The notes below the pieces were generated by a model. That model was not told the origin of the DNA. It did no database searches and saw only the letters and a list, made by a program, of their open reading frames with translations. From NCBI GenBank assembly GCA_963809765.1, contig CAWEKT010000001.1, positions 62,001-126,000 of the forward strand: a stretch of DNA of 64,000 nt, written 5' to 3'. The stretch comes from JACVRM01 sp963809765. Its GTDB lineage: Bacteria > Actinomycetota > Thermoleophilia > Gaiellales > Gaiellaceae. Position numbers and translations under genes: made by a program. Below, piece after piece: positions 27,336 to 36,288 of the stretch (within the stretch, counting starts at the first letter, position 1; every line of letters begins with the position of its first letter).

Positions 27336-28238
27336 GTGGAGGTGTACCGCACGCCCGACGAGCGCTTCGAGAGTCTTCAGGGGTACCCGTGGGCGCCGAA
27401 CTACCTCGACCACGACGGCCTGCGGCTCCACTATCTCGACGAGGGCGAGGGCGACCCGGTGCTGCTCCTGCACGGGGAGCCGACCTGGTCGTACCTCTAC
27501 CGCAAGGTCATCCCGCCGCTGGCCGGGGTCGCGCGGATCGTGGCGCCGGACTTCTTCGGCTTCGGCCGCTCGGACAAGCCCGTCGATCCAAGCTGGTACT
27601 CGTACGAGCGTCACTACCGGTCGATGGAGTGGCTCGTCGAGCAGCTCGACCTGCGTGGCGCGACCGTCGTCGTCCACGACTGGGGCGGACCGGTCGGGCT
27701 GCGGCTGGCGGTCGAGCACCCGGAGCGTTTCGAGCGGCTGGTCGTGCTCAACACCGGGCTCTATGGCGGACGGCCCCCAAACGACGAGTGGCTCCGCTTT
27801 CGGGCGTTCGTTCGCCGCGTCGGCACGGAGCTGCGGCCCGGCCGGCTCGTCGGTGTCTCGTGCGTGACCGAGCTGAGCGACGAGGTCGTCGCCGGCTACG
27901 ACGCGCCTCACCCTGTGCCCGAGTCGCTGACGGGCCCGGTGGTGTTCCCGGAGCTCGTGCCGACCGAGCCCGATCACCCGTCGGCGGCGCCAATGCTCAC
28001 GGTGCGCGAGGCGCTGCACAGCTGGCCGGGGCGCGCACTGGTGCTCTTCAGCGACTCCGACCCGATCTTCTCGCCACGCGTCGGCGAGCGCTTCGCCGAG
28101 CGCATCCCCGGCGCCGACCCGGCCGAGACGATCCCGGGCGCAGGCCACTTCCTGCAGGAAGACCAGGGCGAGCTGGTCGGCGAGCGGATCGCCAGCTGGC
28201 TCCGGGCCGAGTCCGCGGCCGGGGCGCGAACCAGTTAG
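27336..28238 (+). CDS. Haloalkane dehalogenase (HLD-I/DhlA-like)
   Basis: 300 residues from GTG. The family block LLLHGEPTWSYLYRKVIPPL is present, followed by FFGFGRSDKP and the nucleophile elbow VVVHDWGGPVGLRLA, where Asp replaces Ser of ordinary hydrolases and the adjacent Trp stabilises halide. The acid is in LFSDSDPIF and the base in PGAGHFLQEDQGE. It should hydrolyse carbon-halogen bonds to alcohols, although some relatives have other substrates. The stop codon TAG lies inside a palindromic repeat (28234-28256). Confidence 0.85.
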   Translation: MEVYRTPDERFESLQGYPWAPNYLDHDGLRLHYLDEGEGDPVLLLHGEPTWSYLYRKVIPPLAGVARIVAPDFFGFGRSDKPVDPSWYSYERHYRSMEWLVEQLDLRGATVVVHDWGGPVGLRLAVEHPERFERLVVLNTGLYGGRPPNDEWLRFRAFVRRVGTELRPGRLVGVSCVTELSDEVVAGYDAPHPVPESLTGPVVFPELVPTEPDHPSAAPMLTVREALHSWPGRALVLFSDSDPIFSPRVGERFAERIPGADPAETIPGAGHFLQEDQGELVGERIASWLRAESAAGARTS

Positions 28239-28362
28239 TGGCAGAGTGCCACTAGCTCCGGCGTGCCACGGCGCCCCGAACCAGTTAGTGGCTGTCAGCC
28301 ACTAGCTCATGCGGCTCGGCTACGCGCTTCGGATCGAGTTAGTGGCTCTCAGCCACTAACTC
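28234..28362. repeat. Cluster of three TTAGTGGC palindromes between convergent genes
   Basis: Copy 1 at 28234-28256 (GTTAGTGGC/GCCACTAGC), copy 2 at 28284-28306 (GTTAGTGGCT/AGCCACTAGC) and copy 3 at 28336-28362 (a perfect 12-bp stem GAGTTAGTGGCT/AGCCACTAACTC, loop CTC). Copy 1 contains the stop codon of the haloalkane dehalogenase and copy 3 that of the SnoaL-like gene on the other strand. They may act as bidirectional terminators. Confidence 0.8.
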
Positions 28363-28847
28363 GCCGAGCCGGCCCGGATCGCCATGTCCATGGCGGCGTC
28401 GGTGTAGACCTTCTCGCCCTTGAAGAGGCGGCGTTCGGAATCCCAGGGGAAGAAGATGGCGACGTTCCAGGTCAGCTGCTCGCCGGTCGGCTCGTACTCG
28501 AGCCACCGCGCGCGGTGCGTGCCGGTGACGCGCGCCTCTTCGCAGACCCCCTGCGGGCCGATGATGATGTCGGTCAGGTCGAAGTGGATGTCGGGGAAAG
28601 CGGTGAGCAGCTCGGCGTAGAAGCGCGCCGCCCCATCGTGGCCCTCCCAGCGGTGACCGCCGGGCCGCACCTCGTAGACGCAGTCGTCGGTCAGCGTGGC
28701 AATGAGCCCGGGCAGGTCACGGTCGTCTTCGGCTTTCGAGTGCGCCTTCCAGAGCTCGCGAATCGCCTCGTGCTCCGCCGGGTCGGGGTCGAGCCGCAGC
28801 AGCTCGACGACGGTGTCGTGCTCGACGTGCTCCTGCATCGCGCCCAC
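28356..28847 (-). CDS. SnoaL-like (NTF2 fold) protein
   Basis: 163 residues from GTG. It has the SnoaL/NTF2-like pattern: HSKAEDDRDLPGLIATLTDD, YEVRPGGHRWEGHDGAARFYAELL in two blocks, and AFPDIHFDLTDIIIG. Such proteins are small cone-shaped cyclases, isomerases or binding proteins; no reaction can be assigned. GGGAGGA upstream on the minus strand. Its TAG stop is in the arm of the third palindrome. Confidence 0.7.
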   Translation of the reverse strand: MGAMQEHVEHDTVVELLRLDPDPAEHEAIRELWKAHSKAEDDRDLPGLIATLTDDCVYEVRPGGHRWEGHDGAARFYAELLTAFPDIHFDLTDIIIGPQGVCEEARVTGTHRARWLEYEPTGEQLTWNVAIFFPWDSERRLFKGEKVYTDAAMDMAIRAGSAS

Positions 28848-28915
28848 ATGTCCTCCCTCGTCGCTGTCGCAGACATCCTCGCAGGGCGACCGCCGGGTGC
28901 GGGCGAGGAGGCTCG

Positions 28916-29323
28916 TCAGGCCGCGAGCGACCGCGGCTCCGCGGCCGCGGTGCGGCCGGCGCGGAAGACCGCCTCGATCGCGTTGCCGTCCGGGTCGAGC
29001 ACGCGGGCGGCGTAGCAGTCGCTGGTTCGCGCGGCGTCGATGCCGGGCGAGAGCTCGGTGCGTGCGCCGGCTGCCACCGCGGCGGCATGGAACGCGTCGA
29101 CCGCAGCCGGGCTGCCGGCCCGCAGCGAGAGCTCGAGGCTGCCTGCGGCCGCGGACTCGGTCACCCAGAGCGACGACGGATCGCCGGGGAGGCCGAGGTA
29201 CCCGCGCCGGCGGTCGGGCCAGTCGAGGCGGAGCGAGAAGCCGAGGGCGCCGAGGACGCGCTCGTAGAACGGCTTGGCGGCCGGGTAGCTCGAGACGGGG
29301 ATGGTTACGTGGTCGATCTGCAC
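28916..29323 (-). CDS. VOC family (glyoxalase-like) protein
   Basis: 135 residues from GTG at 29323. Typical VOC repeat: QIDHVTIPVSSYPAAKPFYE, ALGFSLRLDW, FHAAAVAAGARTE and RVLDPDGNAIEAVF. The metal-site His (IDHV) and terminal Glu (IEAVF) are present. Possible lyase, isomerase or dioxygenase-type activity on a small molecule; not specified by sequence. Its promoter contains an operator shared with the divergent TetR gene, so it is probably the TetR target. Confidence 0.8.
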   Translation of the reverse strand: MQIDHVTIPVSSYPAAKPFYERVLGALGFSLRLDWPDRRRGYLGLPGDPSSLWVTESAAAGSLELSLRAGSPAAVDAFHAAAVAAGARTELSPGIDAARTSDCYAARVLDPDGNAIEAVFRAGRTAAAEPRSLAA

Positions 29324-29329
29324 GACCGC

Positions 29330-29358
29330 AGAATAGAACGATCGTACTTTTCTGTCAA
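29330..29358 (-). promoter_or_regulatory. Promoter of the VOC gene with TetR operator 1
   Basis: On the minus strand TTGACA (29358-29353), exactly 17 bases, TATTCT (29335-29330), then 6 bases and the GTG at 29323. The plus-strand segment AGAATAGAACGATCGTACT (29330-29348), with the palindrome ACGATCGT in the spacer, recurs at 29393-29411. Confidence 0.7.
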
Positions 29359-29368
29359 ACTGCATGCA

Positions 29369-29411
29369 TGAACAGCAGCCGGAATAAGCGATAGAATCGA
29401 ACGATCGTGCT
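29369..29411 (+). promoter_or_regulatory. Promoter of the TetR gene with TetR operator 2
   Basis: TGAACA (29369-29374), 17 bases, TAGAAT (29392-29397), GTG at 29407. AGAATCGAACGATCGTGCT (29393-29411) overlaps the -10 and start codon and matches operator 1 at 17 of 19 positions, pointing to autoregulation. Confidence 0.65.
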
Positions 29412-30003
29412 GGCAACCAAAGGAGCGCGCACGCGGCACGCCATCCTCGACGTGGCGGCATCGCTGGCGACGGAGGAGGGCCTCGAGCCGCTCTCGATCG
29501 GCCGGCTGGCCGACGCGACCGGCATGAGCAAGAGTGGGCTTTTCGCCCACTTCGGCTCCAAGGAGCAGCTCCAGATCGCCACCGTCGAGCATGCGGGCCG
29601 GGTCTTCGCCGCCGCGGTGATCGCACCGGCGCGCGAGGCTCCGAAGGGCGTGGCGCGCGTCTGGGCGCTCTGCGACCACATGATCGGCTACATGGAGCGC
29701 CGGGTCTTCCCGGGCGGCTGCTTCTTCGCCAACGCGTCGTTCGAGTTCAACCGGCGCCCGGGGCCGGTGCGTGACCGTATCCAGGAGCTGCTGCGGTCGT
29801 GGCGCTCGTACCTCGAGCACGCGATCGAGCAGGCCCAGGAGCGCGGCGAGCTGGCCGCGGGCGTGCCCGCCCGCCAGATCGCCTTCGAGCTCGACGCACT
29901 CGCACAGGCGGCCAACGCCCAGTTCGGCCTCTTCGGCGACGAGGCCGTCTTCGACGCCGCGCGCCGCTCGATCCGCGAGCGCATCGACAGCCTCCGCCCG
30001 TAG
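29407..30003 (+). CDS. TetR/AcrR family transcriptional regulator
   Basis: 198 residues from GTG. N-terminal helix-turn-helix (about 8-55): RHAILDVAASLATEEGLEPL, SIGRLADATGMSKSGLFAHF and GSKEQLQIATVEHA. The C-terminal ligand domain contains YMERRVFPGGCFFANASFEF, typical of TetR proteins with the C_33-type domain. A repeated palindrome lies in its own promoter and in that of the divergent VOC gene, so it likely represses both. Effector unknown. Confidence 0.85.
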   Translation: MLATKGARTRHAILDVAASLATEEGLEPLSIGRLADATGMSKSGLFAHFGSKEQLQIATVEHAGRVFAAAVIAPAREAPKGVARVWALCDHMIGYMERRVFPGGCFFANASFEFNRRPGPVRDRIQELLRSWRSYLEHAIEQAQERGELAAGVPARQIAFELDALAQAANAQFGLFGDEAVFDAARRSIRERIDSLRP

Positions 30004-30061
30004 GGCGAACTACTCCCAACGACGGTGACCGTCCCAGCCGATGGCTGCCGCGCGCTGTCCA

Positions 30062-30074
30062 GGGGTCAGACCCC
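30062..30074. repeat. Short GGGGTCAGACCCC palindrome
   Basis: A 13-base palindrome that joins the two arm motifs of the dispersed GGGTCTGTC hairpin family (GGGTCAG and CAGACCC). It lies in the 30004-30180 gap, where I see no gene. Confidence 0.4.
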
Positions 30075-30240
30075 GGTACCACTGCTCCGGTCACGGAACA
30101 GGGCTGAATCTGTGCCGACTGTGTGACGGGCGCACTGCTCGCGTGGCGGGTGTCCACGCGCGCTCGGTTACGGTGGCCGCCTGACCGAGATCGTCGCCAC
30201 CGCCGCTGCCGCCGAGGGCGAGACGCTCGCCCCGCTGCTG

Positions 30241-31251
30241 GTGCTCGACCGCGTCGAGTCCTTCCTCGACGAGCACGGGCTCGGCGAGGGCCCGGTGCGC
30301 GCGCAGCGGATCGGCATCGCCGGCGGGTCGAACTTCAGCTTCCTCGTCGAGCGCGACCGCGGCCGGTTCGTGCTCCGCCGCCCGCCGCGGCCGCCGCTGC
30401 CGCCCTCCGCGCACGACATGGTCCGCGAGGCGCGGCTGCAGCTCGCGCTCGCCCGCCAGGGGATCCGTGTGCCGCCGATCCTCGCCGTCTGCGACGACGA
30501 CTCGGTGCTCGGCGTGCCCTTCTACGTCATGGAGTTCGTCGAGGGCACGGTCATCCTGGACGAGCTGCCACCGCACCTGCAGGAGTCGGCCGACGATCGC
30601 CGCGCCCTCGGCTTCGACCTGGTCGACACACTGGCCGAGATCCACGCCGTCGACGTCGGTGCAGCGGATCTGCAGCCCTTCGTGCGGCCGGGCAGCTACG
30701 TCGAGCGCCAGGTGCGCCGCTGGCAGCAGCTCTGGGGCGTGAACCAGACGCGCGAGCTGCCCGTGCCTGAGCTCGGCCGGCGCATGGAGGCGGGGATGCC
30801 CGAGCCGCTGGCCAACACCATCGTCCACGGCGACTATCGGATCGGCAACACGCTCGTCGGCGACGGCGGGCCGACGATCGTCGCCGTGCTGGACTGGGAG
30901 ATGGGCGCGATCGGGGACCCGCGCGCAGACGTCGGCTATCTCGTGGCCACCTACGCGGAGCCCGGCGGCTCGCCGACCGCGCTCGGGAGCTCGCCGGCGA
31001 CGGCGACGCCGGGATTCCCGTCGCGGGCCGAGCTGGTCGCCCGCTACGAGCAGGCCACCGGGCGGCAGCTCGAGCGTCTGGGCTGGTTCGAGGCGCTCGC
31101 GATGTGGAAGGCGGCCGTCTTCTGCGAGGCGATCTACGGCCGCTACGCCCGCGGCGAGCTCGGCGAGGCGCCGCAGGCGGCCCGGTTCGAGCAGGGCGTT
31201 CCGCTCATGGTCGAGGCCGCGTTCGCGGCGCTCGAGCGGGACAGCTCCTAG
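30241..31251 (+). CDS. Aminoglycoside-phosphotransferase-fold kinase (phosphotransferase family)
   Basis: 336 residues from GTG at 30241. Kinase-like motifs: GIAGGSNFSFLVE (nucleotide loop), FVLRRPP (Lys replaced by Arg pattern usual in this group), EFVEGTVILD, TIVHGDYRIGNTLV (catalytic Asp) and AVLDWEMGAIGDPRADVGYL (metal Asp). Members next to acyl-CoA dehydrogenase genes resemble the kinase half of ACAD10/11, which phosphorylates 4-hydroxyacyl-CoA. That fits this neighbourhood, but antibiotic kinase activity is not excluded. A leaderless TACGGT (30169-30174) points to a start at CTG 30181, adding 20 in-frame residues. Confidence 0.8.
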   Translation: MLDRVESFLDEHGLGEGPVRAQRIGIAGGSNFSFLVERDRGRFVLRRPPRPPLPPSAHDMVREARLQLALARQGIRVPPILAVCDDDSVLGVPFYVMEFVEGTVILDELPPHLQESADDRRALGFDLVDTLAEIHAVDVGAADLQPFVRPGSYVERQVRRWQQLWGVNQTRELPVPELGRRMEAGMPEPLANTIVHGDYRIGNTLVGDGGPTIVAVLDWEMGAIGDPRADVGYLVATYAEPGGSPTALGSSPATATPGFPSRAELVARYEQATGRQLERLGWFEALAMWKAAVFCEAIYGRYARGELGEAPQAARFEQGVPLMVEAAFAALERDSS

Positions 31252-31339
31252 GGGCCCGTTCCCGACCTAGTGGCGATGGGGGCGGTGCCCGGCGACGGGA
31301 CGTAAGCTCCTCGACCCACCGACGAGACCTGGAGGAGCA

Positions 31340-31666
31340 ATGCCTGTCTACCTGATGCGCTTCAGCTACACGCCCGAGACGTGGTCTCGGATGATCCAGA
31401 ACCCGGAAGATCGCCGCGACGCGGCCCGCGCATACATCGAGCAGGTCGGCGGCAGCCTGCAGGGGTTCTGGTACGGCTTCGGCGAGTACGACGGCTACGC
31501 GATCCTCGAGGCGCCCGACAACGTCTCGATGGCCGGGGTCGTGCTCGCGATCGCCGGCGGCGGCGCTCTGGCGTCGGTGGACACGACGGTCCTGATGTCG
31601 GTCGAAGACACGCTCGAGGCGCTCAAGAAGAGCCAGGGCATCTCGTATCGGCGACCCGGCGACTGA
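31340..31666 (+). CDS. GYD-domain protein
   Basis: 108 residues, ATG with GGAGGA immediately upstream. The GYD family pattern is clear: MPVYLMRFSYTPETW, AARAYIEQVGGSLQGFWYGF, GEYDGYAILEAPDN and LMSVEDTLEALKKS. Dimeric alpha-beta barrel-like protein of unknown function, often near oxidoreductases. Confidence 0.75.
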   Translation: MPVYLMRFSYTPETWSRMIQNPEDRRDAARAYIEQVGGSLQGFWYGFGEYDGYAILEAPDNVSMAGVVLAIAGGGALASVDTTVLMSVEDTLEALKKSQGISYRRPGD

Positions 31667-31706
31667 GCCTGCCGGCGCGCGGACGCGATTCTCCCGAGCG
31701 TCCGCA

Positions 31707-31741
31707 GAAGGGAGGCTTGCCCGCCCGAGAGACACCCCGCG
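31707..31741. repeat. 35-base dispersed repeat, copy 2
   Basis: Matches 7066-7100 at 31 of 35 positions, same orientation. It lies just beyond the stop of the SDR gene on the minus strand. Confidence 0.6.
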
Positions 31742-31761
31742 AAGCGAGCGAGCGGAGCGAG

Positions 31762-32533
31762 CTAAGCGGATTGGCCGCCGTCGACGACGAGCGTGTGGCC
31801 GGTGACGTACGCGCTCGCGTCGGAGGCGAGGAACCCGACCGCGCCCTTGAGGTCCTCGGGGCCGCCGAAGCGGGCGAGCGGGATCCGGCGTGTCAGATGC
31901 TCGCCGTGGCTGTCGAGCACGAAGCTCGACATGTCGGAGGGGAACCAGCCGGGGGCGATCGCGTTGACGCGGATGCCGCGCCGGCCCCATTTCCACGCCA
32001 GGTCGCGGGTGAAAGCGATCACGCCGCCCTTGGTCGCGCTGTAGGGAAGCGCATTCATGAAGTCGGGATCGCCGCCGTGCAGCCCGGCCACCGAGGCGAT
32101 GTTCACGATCGAGCCGCTGCCCTGCTCGAGCATCACCTGGCCGGCCGTCTGCGAGCAGAGGAAGACGCCGGTCAGGTTCACGTCCACGACCTTCTGCCAG
32201 CCCTCGAGCGGGATGTCCTCCGGCGCGGCGCCCCAGACCGTGCCCGCGTTGTTGACGAGCACGTCGATGCGGCCCAGCTCCGCGCGGGCGCGCTCGACGA
32301 TCGCCGCGACCTCGACCGGGGTCTGCGACGTCACAGCGCATGCCGAGCGCGCGGACGCCGTGCGTCGGAGGAGAGTCGCTCCGCCGCCTCCTCGCAGCGC
32401 TCCGGCTTGCGCGCGCACAGCACCAGGTCGGCACCGAGCTCGGCGAGCGCCTCGGCCATCTGCAGTCCGATGCCCTTGCCGCCGCCGGTCACGATGGCGA
32501 CGCGGCCCGAGAGGTCGAAGAGGTCGCGGACGG

Positions 32534-32537
<4 letters not shown>
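31762..32537 (-). CDS. Short-chain dehydrogenase/reductase, one frameshift
   Basis: About 258 residues from GTG at 32537. Cofactor loop VTGGGKGIGLQMAEAL, NNAG in VDVLVNNAG-like IDVLVNNAGTVWG, catalytic Ser in IVNIASVAGL, and YSATKGG with Tyr and Lys. The C-terminus GFLASDASAYVTGHTLVVDGG is that of FabG/gluconate-5-dehydrogenase-like enzymes. The frame changes near 32340. NAD(P)-dependent oxidoreduction of a hydroxy/keto compound, probably an acyl-CoA. Its GTGA start overlaps the stop of the LLM gene. Confidence 0.8.
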
Positions 32538-33546
<1,009 letters not shown>

Positions 33547-33563
33547 TGCGTGCGATGCTAACC

Positions 33564-33578
33564 CGGTGACGGTCACCG
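33564..33578. promoter_or_regulatory. Start-codon palindrome between divergent LLM and acyl-CoA dehydrogenase genes
   Basis: CGGTGAC (33564-33570), a central G, GTCACCG (33572-33578): perfect 7-bp arms. The GTG start of the plus-strand gene (33566) is inside it and the minus-strand -10 (TAGCAT, 33560-33555) is adjacent, so a protein bound here could control both. Confidence 0.45.
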
Positions 33579-34779
33579 AACTGGCCCCACCGCCGGGGCT
33601 CGAGGAGCTGCCGGGCTCGCTACCGCGAGTTCATGGAGGAGCACGTCGTCCCGGCCGAGCCGGCGCTCGCCCTCGAGGACGAGGCACGCCGACGCGCTGC
33701 TGGCGGGGATGCGCGCGCGGGCGCGCGAGCGAGGGCCTGTGGGCGCCGCACCTGCCGCCGGAGGCCGGCGGTACCGGCCAGGGCTTCCTCGCCTACGCGT
33801 ACCTGAACGAGGAGATCGGCCGCTCGGTCTGGGCGCAGCTCGTCTTCGGCTGCCAGGCGCCCGACGCCGGCAACGGGGAGATCCTGCACCTGTTCGGCAC
33901 CGAGGAGCAGAAGCAGCCGCTTCCTGGAGCCGCTGGTCGCGGGCGAGGTGCGCTCGTTCTTCTCGATGACGGAGCCGGACGTGTCGGGCTCGGATCCGAC
34001 GACGCTCCGCACGCGCGCCGTTCGCGACGGCGACGAGTGGGTCATCGACGGGCACAAGTGGTTCTCGAGCGGGGCTGAGGGCGCAGGCTTCGGCGATCGT
34101 CATGGCGGTCACCGACCCGGAGGCGCCGCCGCACAAGCGCGCCACGCAGATCATCGTCCCGGCGGACACGCCCGGCGTCGAGATCGCCCCCGTCACGGTG
34201 TCCGGCCATCGCGGCCGCGGCTGGTCGACCCACTGCGAGGTCATTACCGCGGCGTGCGCGTCCCCGTCGCGAACACGCTCGGCGAGCCCGGCGGAGGGCT
34301 TCACGATCGCGCAGAAGCGGCTCGGGCCGGGCCGGATCCACCACGTCATGCGCTGGCTCGGGCAGATGCAGCGCGCGTTCGAGCTGATGTGCGCGCGCGC
34401 TCTGGAGCGCGAGGCGTTCGGCTCGCGCCTCGCCGACAAGCAGACCATTCAGAACTGGATCGCGGACTCGGCGGCCGAGATCCAGGCCTGCCGGCTGATG
34501 ACGCTCGACGCCGCGCACCGGATCGACGGCGGCGACGAGGCGCGCGTCGAGATCTCGCTGATCAAGTTCTACGCCGCGCGAGTGCTCAACGAGGTGATCG
34601 ATCGCGCAGTCCAGGTGCACGGGGCGCTCGGGTTGACCGACCGCACGCCGCTGGCCGCCATGCAGGCGATGGCGCGCGGCGCTCGCATCTACGACGGCCC
34701 GGACGAGGTGCACCGAATGGTCGTCAGCCGGCGGATCCTGAAGGAGTTCGAAAAGGGGGGCACATGGCGGTTTCGGTAG
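33566..34779 (+). CDS. Acyl-CoA dehydrogenase, frameshifted
   Basis: About 400 residues. The order is normal: EEHVVPAEPAL, GLWAPHLPPEAGGTGQGFL, FSMTEPDVSGSDPTTLRTR, VIDGHKWFSSGAEGA, LGPGRIHHVMRWLGQMQRAF, then AVQVHGALGLTDRTPL and YDGPDEVHRMVVSRRIL, the Asp/Glu-His text of the long-chain ACAD11-like group. Frame changes near 33617, 33690, 33725, 33922, 34090 and 34245. ACAD11-like enzymes are functional partners of the phosphotransferase at 30241. The 3' end overlaps the next gene by 16 bases. Confidence 0.78.
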
Positions 34780-35783
34780 CCACGGGGCGTGCAGTCACGA
34801 TGGCAGCGCGGCCGGCCGGGATGCCGAGCGAGTCGGACTTCACGCTCGTCGAGCAGCCGGTGCCCGAGCCGCGGCCGGGCGAGGTGCTCGTGCGCGTGCT
34901 CTGGACGTCGGTCGACCCGTACCAGCGGGGGCGCATGAGCACCGCGCGCTCGTACGCGCGCGGGCTCGAGGTCGGCGACGTCATGACGGCGCAGTCGGTC
35001 GCCGAGGTGGTCGAGTCCCAGGACTCCCGCTTCGAGCCGGGCAACCTCGTCGTCGGGCAGCTCGGCTGGCAGGACTACGCGGTCGCCCGCGCCGGCTCCG
35101 TCCGGCTCGTGCCGCCGATCCTGCAGCCGCCCTCGCTCGCACTCCATGCGGTGGGTGCCACTGGGTTCACGGCCTACTTCGGCGTGCTCGATGTGATCCA
35201 GCCGAAGCCCGGCGACACGGTTGTGGTCTCGGGTGCCGGCGGGGCCGTCGGGTCGATCGCCGGACAGATCGCCAAGCTCGCCGGCTGCCGGGCGGTCGGC
35301 ATCGCGGGCGGCCCGGAGAAGTGCCAGGACCTGCTCGACCTCTACGGCTTCGACGCCGCGGTGGACTACAAGTCGGACGGGTACCGCGACGCACTCAAGG
35401 CGGCCTGCTCCGACGGCGTCGACGCGTACTTCGACAACTGCGGCGGCGACATCTCGGCGGCCGTGTACTCACGGCTCAACGTCGGCGCACGCATCGCCAT
35501 CTGCGGCCAGATCTCGCAGTACAACGCGGAGCGGCCGCAGCCGACGTTCCATCCCGGCGCCCTCATCGTCTTCCGCGCCCGCATGGAGGGTTTCCTCGTC
35601 TCGGACTACGCCCACCGCTTCGACGAGGCGGCCATGCGCCTGGTGCGCTGGGTCGCCGAGGGCAAGATCCGCTGGCGCGAGCACGTCACCGACGGCCTCG
35701 AGAACGCCCCGCGCGCCTTCATCGGCATGCTCAACGGCGAGAACCGCGGCAAGGCGCTCGTCAAGGTCGCAGAACCGAGTTAG
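34764..35783 (+). CDS. NADP-dependent medium-chain oxidoreductase (leukotriene B4 dehydrogenase/curcumin reductase type)
   Basis: 339 residues, ATG preceded by AAAAGGGGGG. MDR fold without zinc ligands: VRVLWTSVDPYQRGRM, FTAYFGVLDVIQPKPGDTVV, SGAGGAVGSIAGQIAKLAGC (NADP loop), YFDNCGGDISAAVYS and ICGQISQYN. Reduces activated double bonds of enones. Its TAG stop (35781-35783) is inside a TTAGTGGCT palindrome. Confidence 0.85.
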   Translation: MAVSVATGRAVTMAARPAGMPSESDFTLVEQPVPEPRPGEVLVRVLWTSVDPYQRGRMSTARSYARGLEVGDVMTAQSVAEVVESQDSRFEPGNLVVGQLGWQDYAVARAGSVRLVPPILQPPSLALHAVGATGFTAYFGVLDVIQPKPGDTVVVSGAGGAVGSIAGQIAKLAGCRAVGIAGGPEKCQDLLDLYGFDAAVDYKSDGYRDALKAACSDGVDAYFDNCGGDISAAVYSRLNVGARIAICGQISQYNAERPQPTFHPGALIVFRARMEGFLVSDYAHRFDEAAMRLVRWVAEGKIRWREHVTDGLENAPRAFIGMLNGENRGKALVKVAEPS

Positions 35784-35857
35784 TGGCTGAGAGCCACTAA
35801 CTGATTTGGCGTCACGCCGCGGTTTGCGCCCACCTAGTCGCAGGGAGCCACTAACTC
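35778..35857. repeat. Pair of TTAGTGGC palindromes between convergent genes
   Basis: Copy 4 is a perfect 11-bp stem AGTTAGTGGCT (35778-35788)/AGCCACTAACT (35792-35802). Copy 5 (35833-35857) keeps the right arm AGCCACTAACTC but has a decayed left arm. Copy 4 carries the stop of the plus-strand reductase, copy 5 that of the minus-strand thioesterase. Confidence 0.75.
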
Positions 35858-36288
35858 TCGGAACGAAGCACCTGGGTGCAGCGGGCGCTCGCGAGGTGCG
35901 TGCCCTCGGCGTCGTGGAGCTCCGCGGCGCAGAACATCAGGCGCTTCGTACGCTGGACGACGCGGCCGTCGGCGCGCAGCAGGCCCGGGCGCGCCGCGCG
36001 GTGGAACTCGGTGCGCAGCTCGGCGGTCAGGAACGACTCGCCGTCGGCGAGCAGCGTCCAGCACGCCCCGCCCATCGCCGTGTCGAGGACGGTCGCGACG
36101 AGGCCGCCGTGGACGATGTGGCCGCCGGGCGCGGGGAACGCGAACTCGGCCGGAGCGTCCCACTCGACGACGACGTGGCCCGGCTCCGCGACCGGCTGGC
36201 GATAGCCGAGCGTCCGCCAGACGTGCGGGACGTCGGGCGCGACGTCCTCCCAGGGTCGACGGCCCTCGAGCGGCTCGGTCTCCGTCAC
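35851..36288 (-). CDS. Hotdog-fold thioesterase (PaaI/YiiD-like)
   Basis: 145 residues from GTG at 36288. Core motif GGHIVHGGLVATVLDTAMGG with the HGG before the hotdog helix; LRTEFHRAARPGLLRADG and MFCAAELHDAEGTHLA continue the fold. Acyl-CoA thioester hydrolysis is likely. GTGA overlap with the stop of the upstream SDR gene, so part of the minus-strand operon that starts at 41284. The stop lies in palindrome copy 5. Confidence 0.75.
   Translation of the reverse strand: MTETEPLEGRRPWEDVAPDVPHVWRTLGYRQPVAEPGHVVVEWDAPAEFAFPAPGGHIVHGGLVATVLDTAMGGACWTLLADGESFLTAELRTEFHRAARPGLLRADGRVVQRTKRLMFCAAELHDAEGTHLASARCTQVLRSES

Noticed and set aside
28234..28362. A CRISPR array, because of three regularly spaced palindromes
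   Set aside because: Units are only 23-27 bases, spacing is irregular, spacers are not of uniform length, further copies lie 7 kb away, and no cas genes are present.
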